Of a DNA stretch of 60,000 nt, positions 52,164 to 60,000 are shown piece after piece. Made by a program: the position numbers and the translations under genes. The notes under the pieces were generated by a model that did no database searches, had not been told where the DNA came from, and worked only from the letters and a program-made list of their open reading frames with translations. The stretch lies in contig NC_049996.1 in the NCBI RefSeq assembly GCF_000003815.2, forward strand, positions 13,491,297-13,551,296, read 5' to 3'. This stretch comes from Branchiostoma floridae (lineage: Eukaryota > Chordata > Leptocardii > Amphioxiformes > Branchiostomatidae). Every line of letters starts with the position of its first letter. The first letter of the stretch is position 1.

Positions 52164-52438
52164 GTTGTGGGGGTGTCAGGATACCCCCAAAACGTCCCAC
52201 AGTGCTTTGCGGCGCGGCATCCGCGAATGAGGTTCTGTTGAAAACCGCCAGCGCCACGGTCTTCATCACTGTCGGAACTTAGCTCTTGCGCTGACTGATC
52301 TTCCAGGTAGGGCTCACATCTATACGGTTCAATAGTGACAATACCCGCAACGTCGGCTAAAAACTGATCTGGATCGAAGAGTTCCTGAAACTCATCATCA
52401 CTCGAGTCAGAGTCCTGAAATTGCTCTTCATGATCCAT
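52160..52438 (-). CDS. Acidic N-terminal exon, P2X7-tail-protein-like
   Basis: From ATG at 52438: MDHEEQFQDSDSSDDEFQEL, FDPDQFLADVAGIVTIEPYR, CEPYLEDQSAQELSSDSDED and on to 52160 with no stop. Acid/Ser-rich start followed by IEPYRCEPYLE resembles the 'I.PY.FEP' segment that precedes the zinc core in P2X7-tail-like proteins such as the remnant at 10356-11240. No zinc core follows here: the SAP/pogo frame begins immediately downstream and overlaps in another frame. Could be a real first exon with a donor not clearly visible. Its upstream DNA carries promoter-like motifs. Confidence 0.4.
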   Translation of the reverse strand: MDHEEQFQDSDSSDDEFQELFDPDQFLADVAGIVTIEPYRCEPYLEDQSAQELSSDSDEDRGAGGFQQNLIRGCRAAKHCGTFWGYPDTPTT

Positions 52439-52493
52439 CGCTGCAGTCCAGTTGTTTACTGGTGTTTGCTGGTGGTACAGACGAGCGGGCGGT

Positions 52494-52536
52494 ACGCATG
52501 CGTTCTACCCCTTGCGTCACGGGGTCACGTGACGGG
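52494..52536 (-). promoter_or_regulatory. Promoter-like motif cluster
   Basis: CGCATGCG (NRF1-type half-palindromes) at 52495-52502 and the 10-bp palindrome GTCACGTGAC (E-box/USF type) at 52524-52533, within a CpG-richer stretch 55-100 bp upstream of the ATG at 52438. Position and motifs fit a TATA-less promoter; evidence is by eye only. Confidence 0.35.
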
Positions 52537-52540
52537 TTTC

Positions 52541-55500
52541 TGAGACGGTCGCCCGGCTTGGCCTGGCCCCTCGCGAAAACCACATTTTGAAAGGCTGTCA
52601 AAACTTTATTCCCCATTCATCGGGTTTACAATTAACTTCAGAGTATTTTGTTGTGTGTGCATTTTTTTTTATATTCACAGGCTTTTCGACTATTAATGGA
52701 GGTGTCTTAAACACTTTAAGTGGTGCTTAAAACTACATTAAATCCGTGGATTTCCGTACTGACTCTGCCAAAATGTAAAAATTTATGTTTCTTCTTGTGC
52801 TTGAAAGCATTGTATTGTTTTCTAAAATGTATGGGGCTGTACTGTGGAAAATGATTATTAAAGCGATAATAACGTTGGGGTTAAAACAGGTCCTGTTGAT
52901 TTTTTTTTCATAAATGATGACGGACTATTTACGCTTAAAAGTATCAAATAGTCCTTTTATTATATCTAACCGAGAAAATGTAATCATTAATATAAAATGT
53001 AATCATCGATCATCTTTCTAGAAATTTACATGTTAAGTCTGTTGTGCAAGATAAGAGCTTATGGAGACACTGAATTCACCTCACCGAGGAAGTTGTTATC
53101 ATTTATGTAATTAATTAATATAAAAAAATAACTGTTAGGCGTTTAGTTGGATATATTCTAGATTTGATCTTAACCGGTCAGTTTCAAAAGACCATATTAT
53201 AGTCATTTTATCACAACTGAAGTTGATTTTAGTTTATTCTTTACAAGTCAATACTTTTGCCTAGAAATGAATTGTATTGTCAATATTCTCTACCAAAATC
53301 GGTGTGGTCAGAAATTATGTCTTTGCCTCATACAATCATATACTTGACTTGTTCATATAAGGCTAATCAATTTCTAGTCATTCAATTCCTATTTGTAACA
53401 AAGTTTAAAAATCATGGCCATGGAATCACGAAGTTAATGTATATATATAGATGTACATTTGTTGTCGGTGGCGTGTTTTACTATCCCTAAAATTTCTTTA
53501 TACGGTGAGTGCTTGTATGGTATTGCTGTGAAAAAATAAAAAACAAAACGTCTACTGTACGTTACGAGTGTCGTATTCAGATTTTTCGAGTGGCTTACAG
53601 TAAGTATTTGCATGTGTACAGACTACTTTTTTACGATTTTCTTTTTACATTAAGGCTGTATGGATTAGGATAACTACTCCATTCCTGAACAGTATTGAGG
53701 GGAAATATGAATTCACCTTTGAGGCCGAACGAACCTTTTAACTGTTTCAAACTTATTACTGTTAATTAACAACTGCCTTGTATATATTACACTATTTTAC
53801 CGACCTAAAGAGTAAAGGCCGCTACACAATGTGTCGCAGGTAGTAAGTAAAAACTACGAGACCCAGTTATACCTTTCATAGAAAAAAAATGGGCCGTTGA
53901 AATAAACATGGTATTATCACACAATGGAATGAAAAGTTTGGGTGTTTTCAGAGTTTATTAGAAATTCTATGCAGATTGTTTGACATATTTAGAAATACTA
54001 CAGCGATGAAAACATCAGCATGATTTGTGTTAAAATAAGACAGTGAAAAATAAGCTCAGTTAATGCGAGTAATAAGCTTTTTATACACTTGTTGGATCAT
54101 GGAATAAGGCATACAAAATGTTACCACCTCCTTTAGAGTAAAAGAATTGCAAAATATTCTGAAAAACATGAACTCCGAATGAGCTATGGAAATTACACAA
54201 GCGTTTACATCATGTACAGATATTTATATTTGTGGCGTCATTTATATAAAGCTTTATGGCATACGCATTACAAATTATACACATTATACGGCACTTAACC
54301 ACTGTAACAATTATATTTAGATATTGTTGTACGAGGCCATTTCAAAAAGTATTGCCAATGGTTTAATAACAGGCTAACCCTTGTTATCCTGTCGGAAGAA
54401 ATTATAGGATCAATGAGCGTGCAATTGAAAATGTTTCTGAATCACTTGTAGCTATTGAAAATACTTAAGCTGCACACGTATCAAGTTGCATTTCTATATA
54501 TGCCACAAGTTACATTTTTTGTTCCTGGGGTGATGTGAGGTTGTCAGGGTCGAAATTAGGGGTGGGCTGCTTAAAGTTTCCGTAACCGACGTTTTTTTCT
54601 AATAACTGAGATAAGTCAAACTGAGCACAATTATTGGTCATAAAAACAATTAGAAATAGTGCCAAGTTTCGCATCTTTTGGCTAATGGAAAAGTAGTCTA
54701 CAGAAACATTTATCTAACAAATCAAGTATTTGACTATTAATCAAACAGCCTGAAATATAGCAACTCGCTCCATTCTAGTTGTTGTAAAGCATAAACCATT
54801 GACAGATCAAACATGAAATTTGACATGTAATCTATATACTAGACATTTGCAATTATACCGGTGAAATTGCAGCTTGCTAGAATAGTTTTGATCTGGTCAT
54901 ATCTAGAGGAACTGATTTGACAAGCTTCTCATGGTATGGTCATCTTGAAATGAACTACAAATTGAGATGTCTTAATCTCAATATTATATATTCTTGTACT
55001 ATTGTGCCAAATTGCAACTCATTCGATGAAAACATGAGCCATTTATAAAACCTGAGGCATGTACAACTTCTTTTGTCACGTATGTAATATAATTCTTTAA
55101 TGTACTGTAAGTCTGAGGTGTTTTATGTTGTTAACATGTTTTTAAGAATAAACATGTGAAAAAAAAACAGTGGAGTTACTTTTTGAACCAGCCTCGTAGT
55201 TATCATGTTGCAATATAATAAACTTAGAGTCATTATGATACACATGTACACGTGCATTTTCTCTTTGAGAAAAGCTGGATGCTTTTCCTACGGAGAGTTC
55301 TTCTATCAAGTTAACCCTCCTTAACATAATTGGTAGGTTATCATTGGCTGAACTGCTAATTATGATGGACAGTCTTTTGTTTGCCGCATTGAACTCGTTT
55401 TAGATCTTTCATGGCCGCCGTGTGAGAAAGGTGAATGGCACATTAAGGTGAGAAATACCCCAAATTCATGATAATACAGGACCCACATACAGGCATCATG

Positions 55501-56616
55501 TATGTGCAAAACGACAATTAAGGTGTGTAGTAGGCCTAGAGCTTTAACAAAGATTTTTTTTCTTCAAAATTTCTGATTTACAATCACTATTATAAACAAA
55601 AGCGATGATAACGCTCAACAGAAGCCAGGCTAACTTTACAATGTTTAAAAAAAACAATATTTAATTGTGGACTCCACATATTCTGATTCTTAGTCTGTAT
55701 GTTATCTTATTTACAAGGATTAATGCCAATTAATGGGCTTGAATGGATAATATGTGTACAAAATTACATGTGACAACTTATGCATAATATACATAAGAAA
55801 ATATGTTACAGAATGTACAGTCGTTGGGAATTATAATCAGAATTTGCATCCCATACTACACACTCTTATAATGATCATTATCGCATATTCCTGTCCAACA
55901 TGGGTCTACTGCATTGCGTTAGAGTACTTTTAAGTATAGGTGTAAAGAGGTTAAATTTTATTATCATCTTAAATCTACAAAGTTTCTCCTGTCTTTTCAA
56001 ATTTACAGAGCTTTTCCAGCACGTGGTACTTTTTAGTGGGGGAGACAGCTTGCAGAGGTGGCATTTCACCTGTTTTGACTTACCTCCATTTATATTCGAA
56101 GTGCAAAAAATAAATAAATAAATAATGAAGCTGAACATTTTATCCTTGCGTAAACATGCATATTCATGATCTAGTTTTAGTGCACTTATAAGAGAGTTGA
56201 GCATCTCTGTGTAAAGTGGGCATTCTAAAACGAAATAATGTATTATTCTTTGTCAGCTTGGCAGATAATCCTGCTTGTTTTCGAGCAATCGTGATCATTC
56301 CACATGGGATAACCAGTGATACCCGACCAGTAGTGCACGCACAGTTTAACCCAGTGATTCCACCTTCTGTTATCTGGAGTTCCCGGGTTCCATCCCTGTT
56401 TGAAAAGTTTTGCACAAAATTGTCAAAATGAAAACTATACATCTGAAAGAAAACTTACCTCCACGAACTGCTATGATGCCAAAATGATTATTTTTTTGAG
56501 CAAAATAGATATAACCTTATTTATAGATCAGATTTTGTTGCTATAGATTCATGTAATTCTAATATAGTTTTTCTGTTATTTTATTTGTTAGCAAAAAAAT
56601 GCCATAAAATGCTTAC
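52541..56616. other. Four-kilobase AT-rich desert
   Basis: No supportable coding sequence, no recognised transposon ends. An (AAAT)n run lies at 56107-56125. It may be intronic or 3' DNA of the C-type lectin gene that begins at 56617 on the minus strand. Confidence 0.45.
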
Positions 56617-56903
56617 TGTGTACTTGCCCAAGGTAGACCCATCTTCCCATTCCCAGTCTCTCTTATGAAGAAGCAAAACAGCTTTGTCCCTCATGCCGAT
56701 CCAATAACGGAGGTTATTCCCTTTTGTGAGGACAATGTTGCGCAAGGCGATGTCCAATTCTTCTGTTTTAGGCATGGCTAGTCTCGCTCCTTCCCCCTCG
56801 CAGACCTTCTCGGCCTCCCCGTAGGACACTTCTCGGGGATCTAGCCGGATGCAGGTCCCGGCGAGGAGTTTGTATCCAACTCGGCAGCCGCCACTCAGGC
56901 CAT
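56617..56903 (-). CDS. C-type lectin-like domain exon
   Basis: Between an acceptor (ctgttacag at 56904) and a donor (ACA|gtaagc at 56616) a 287-bp exon encodes, in order, DGLSGGCRVGYKLLAGTCIR, LDPREVSYGEAEKVCEGEGA, RLAMPKTEELDIALRNIVL, NLRYWIGMRDK and DWEWEDGSTLGKYT. This is the first two-thirds of a C-type lectin fold: C-x-GY-K-x-[LF]...C-x-R, the [WY]-x-EA-x2-[VA]-C helix, G-A-R-LA-x-P, and the WIG-x-RD...W-EWEDGS core. The exon stops before the expected NW-x-PG-[EQ]-P-N-N Ca-site loop, which would be on the next exon; not found within the 4 kb downstream that I read. No stops or shifts. Secreted or membrane lectin-type proteins with many CTLDs are expanded in amphioxus. Entry phase 1, exit phase 0. 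Confidence 0.85.
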
Positions 56904-57843
56904 CTGTAACAGTGAATGAGAAAAAATACATCGTATATACGTTACTTTTTTTTAAATTTGGAAACAAGTTTATTAACGTGCGAAAGTTATACTACTTGCC
57001 TAGCGTCAAAAGTCAATTACGATCAGGCAACGCGACCAGAGAACACCAGAAAATAGATTTAATCGTATTGCCGATACAAAAGGCAGCCATCATTAATATT
57101 GAACTATTCTGTGCGATTATATATAGTTTTCCTTTTGCCTAGCCTAGAATATTGACTTCTTTTTTACCCGCCCCTAGAGTAATAAGGAAATCGAATTCAA
57201 TAACAGACGTGATTTTACTGAATTGTCAAGTCAAAAAAAGTCTAATATTTTGTTTCCCTTAAATGGTAGATACTTTACATCTCTTTGAAATAAGCTATTT
57301 GGGTTGATTTTTTTAATCTGTAATAGGTGTTTGGAATGGTTAGGGGTCTCGATGGCAGTTTTATGTTACTACCTGTGGCATCCTTTTCGTGTTAACATTG
57401 TCATTAAAATGTACCTAAAAATAAAAGACGGATACTATGCTGCAAATATAGCATGAAAAACGTTATATGAAGTAAACGGTAGAGTCTTTGACTATGTGTA
57501 GACTGGCCTTACGTTCCTCTTAAATAACATGAAATTGCTGTGTCATCATGTCGTACTTAAGTGTGACTTATAATATTCAAATGTGTTCGAAACGTCATGA
57601 CACTTAAATGATAGGGTGTCAGGAAAGCCTTTCCAACACCCACTTACCCCGGGTGTTTTGCCCCCGAAACCTTGCTCCTAGTATCTTTATTTGCAACTCG
57701 CTTTTTTATTTAACGGGTGACCTCCTTTTATTACCCCTGCCGTAAATGGAAAGCCTTTGATAACCATGTACATGGAATATTGCACCAGTGCTGTCACTTC
57801 CTCTGCTAAAAGTTTTTTTGTGTCGGCAGACTTTATCTCTGTG
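56904..57843. other. No gene seen
   Basis: Probably an intron of the lectin gene; no further lectin exon recognised. Confidence 0.4.
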
Positions 57844-57999
57844 TCATTGTTTAAACCGGTTTTGGAGGGTCGCGCGAGGTATGTTTAACGCTTTAGCTAG
57901 CGAGTGGACACTTTTACTTTGCTCCTCAATCATTCGAATCGCTTCCCGCATATCTGACTCGTCCCATTCCCGGTACCTTAGGAACTGCCGGACGGACAC
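57844..57999 (-). pseudogene. psq-type HTH of a pogo/Tigger transposase
   Basis: Reads VSVRQFLRYREWDESDMR, EAIRMIEEQSKSVHSLAKAL, NIPRATLQNRFKQ and a TGA. The 'Y..W.E.DM..AI..+....S+...AK...IPR.TL..R.+' pattern is the psq/CENP-B N-terminal helix-turn-helix. A TAG precedes the frame and no DDE domain follows within the spacing normal for the family, so it is a fragment. It lies inside the presumed intron upstream of the lectin exon. Confidence 0.75.
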
Positions 58000-59330
58000 C
58001 TATAGACATAAGGGATTACGTTGTAGTTATTTGACTATTTTATTAAATCACACAATAGTGTTTACTGGAATAAAAGTTTGATATTATGATATACTAAATG
58101 CACGTTATTTATCTATTCACTGTACCGACATCACTGGTAATAAATCAATTGTAGGATAATTCTAACCAATGACATTTTTTATTCTATAGGACATGACCCT
58201 CAACACAAGAAGATTCCTGGAAACTGTGTTTATAAGAAAAAGAGAAGACACCTCTATGCATGACCTTGTGATCCCTGTGAATTTTGTTTTCAGCACAGAA
58301 GATGAAAGCAAACATGGTTATCACTACTACCCACCCTCCCACACAGGGTTGACTATCGCGGCAATGCGCCTCATTAATATTCAAGAGCAAGATGACTGTA
58401 CAGGCAGAACATTACAGCGTCCAGACTTTTTATAACGTCCTTACAGGTACCGAATTCATTTTTTTTAGTTCTCTGGGTATAGGCAACCACGGCATCACCG
58501 AATACCGACCGATCATACGAAGAACCCTTTATCATTACGCAAAATTTAACAGATCTTTGTGCACTGCGCCGTACGCTGTTTGTTCAAAACGCGCAATCCG
58601 GCACTGATTTGTTCGCGACAAATCAGGCAAGCTCATTAATATTTAATGTAAGTATGTCGACCCTAGTACCGGTTTTCTAAGACTGGAAAGGTAGGGGTTA
58701 ATATTAAAAGGGGATAGTCAAACATGTGTGGGGATGAAACTACTGTACTGTGTGCTGTCCGATTGACACAACGATATACATTTTTTGTACTCATTCTTAC
58801 TAAATGCCTAACACACTGCCATAGATTGAAGTGATCACCAATTGGTAACAACAATTAAACGTTCTGCTACTTTAATCCGCATTTACCTCTAAAGAGATGT
58901 AATCTAGAGCCTCGTCTGTACCTTATCTGAATTCTAGCTACGCTACTCGAGTCCCCGAGCTTTCTGGGAAAGTGCTTGAATTGGCACATGGTAACAGATC
59001 TCTCATGCGGTTCACCATACACCCAAACTATGTATTCAAACTTTGACCGGTATCAAAACACTACACTTAAAATGCGCACTGCACAGGACCGCATTATCTT
59101 CCACGGACTTTATTTAGACCAGGATCTGGTATGATAACATGCTGTACACATTTGTTGCCTACGCTTTTCTCTGTAGTAAACTTTAAAGGTTCAAACCATC
59201 AGTCCGGTTGTTCAAAAAATACGCTGTGCCACATGAGTCGGGCATATCAACAAAGGCACTTCCCGGGATTCCTCGCAGAAATGTGATCTCCCTGTATCTA
59301 AAAAAAAAAAAGATTTTCCATTCCATCCGC
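58000..59330. other. Unassigned; one weak exon-like frame
   Basis: At 58190 an AG (attctatag) precedes a plus frame, MTLNTRRFLETVFIRKRED, TSMHDLVIPVNFVFSTEDES, KHGYHYYPPSHTGLTIAAMR, ending at a TAA 58433-58435. It has balanced composition but no recognised domain; the minus strand is open over the same DNA. Confidence 0.25.
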
Positions 59331-59356
59331 TCTTCCGGTAGTGACGTAAATCCCGG
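59331..59356 (-). promoter_or_regulatory. CRE- and ETS-like motif pair
   Basis: On the minus strand TTTACGTCACTACCGGAAGA: a TACGTCA (CRE-like) seven bases from ACCGGAAG (ETS consensus), a pairing common in metazoan promoters. No clear first exon follows. Confidence 0.25.
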
Positions 59357-60000
59357 TTTAATGGTCCAGCAAAACTCGAAACGCATTCAAAACTTGATGT
59401 AACAAGAGAGCCGTGTAATTAGTTTTTGTAAGGGTGCATCTCAGCAAAATAGTTCCTTTTGTTGCCTATCAATTTTGGCTTCTATGTTTTACATATTAAT
59501 TATTATCGATATCGTATTGATATTTAAGTCTGTTATTTCTGTTGTTCCCAATTACGGCGATGGTGTCCCAAACATGACATCCGAAATTACACTGAAATCC
59601 GCCATCTTGGATCGCCAAACAAATTTTCTTAACTACTTTTTTTTTTACATGTAATTAAAAAAACCGAATATAAGTGGCCCAAAACCGTTAATACGAGTGT
59701 GTTTTAAAAGTAGAGGGAATATCCTAAAGTGGTCTCATGCACTTTAAGCGGTAAATTAACCTCAATGTTTTTGCGCACAGCATAAACGATACCTTTCAGC
59801 TTAACTTAAGGTAATGTGATCATCACTTTGAATACTTGCGGTGGACCTAGCATGGATGCATTATGTGGCTGTTGTGCACATTTCTCGTATCAATAGCTGC
59901 AAAGGTAACAAAACAAGAACGATAATGCCCCTAACCTGAATACTGAGAGATTGTGTAGAAGTTTAGTTCTGCGAGCCATGGCTGCCAGCCCGAGTGGGTG
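59357..60000. other. Window end; no supportable gene
   Basis: An ATG in excellent context (gagccATGGct, 59979 on plus) opens AASPSG before the window ends; the minus strand also has an ATG across the same palindromic CCATGG (59980 region). Neither can be judged from a few codons. Confidence 0.25.

Noticed and set aside
59955-59980. Minus-strand ATG giving MARRTK, resembling histone H3 start
   Set aside because: Resemblance ends after a few residues and the next codons do not follow H3.
1-60000. CRISPR arrays, operons, bacterial attachment sites
   Set aside because: None seen; the only regular direct repeats are the minisatellite and short tandem duplications without spacers of constant length.

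Overview
This is eukaryotic, intron-bearing, AT-leaning DNA with no operons, no ribosome binding sites and almost no long open frames. Coding matches are short, sit between AG and GT splice signals, and are mostly riddled with stops and frameshifts. The repeat repertoire (foldback elements with Cs-and-Gs-rich 'ttcgcgg' interiors, LINE tails ending in 'aataaagttc...', THAP/BEN/SAP/P2X7-tail type mobile genes, a C-type lectin exon) suggests an invertebrate deuterostome, best guess an amphioxus (Branchiostoma). That species call is an inference from general familiarity, not from a search. There is one assembly gap (40349-40502).

Layout. 0-8 kb: a BEN-gene-like remnant, a small zinc-knuckle ORF, a foldback MITE, a broken pogo/Tigger transposase, a broken PIF/Harbinger transposase and a Mutator-like transposon with a plausible first exon. 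8-13 kb: the first copy of a three-copy dispersed repeat, a broken gene with a P2X7-tail zinc domain, a partial THAP domain, and a 935-bp non-autonomous piggyBac-type element. 13-21 kb: two phase-compatible exons of a transposon-type protein, decayed duplicates, a second copy of the dispersed repeat, a possible CHHC-finger exon and a long interrupted frame. 21-29 kb: a Ty3/gypsy pol remnant, then three copies (two close together, one far more decayed) of a multi-exon DDE-transposase-like unit, with a Myb/SANT remnant. 29-36 kb: a 36-bp inverted repeat enclosing a tRNA-like segment, a minisatellite, a MULE-type transposase exon with two stops, and two LINE 3' ends. 37-48 kb: four same-strand copies of an unnamed repeat, a second 941-bp piggyBac-type element in opposite orientation to the first, a transposase C-terminal exon, and the third dispersed-repeat copy. 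49-60 kb: a clean 157-codon exon, a hAT-like MITE, a BEN-domain pseudogene, a SAP/pogo composite, a 4-kb empty AT-rich stretch, a convincing C-type lectin exon and a pogo-type HTH remnant.

The only strong candidates for living host exons are the C-type lectin exon (56617-56903) and the 157-codon exon (49051-49521), both on the minus strand. Nearly everything else is a transposon graveyard representing at least eight DNA-transposon superfamilies plus LINE and gypsy retroelements. I do not see evidence for a new biological system; the most instructive structures are the diverged piggyBac-type pair and the repeated multi-exon transposase unit.
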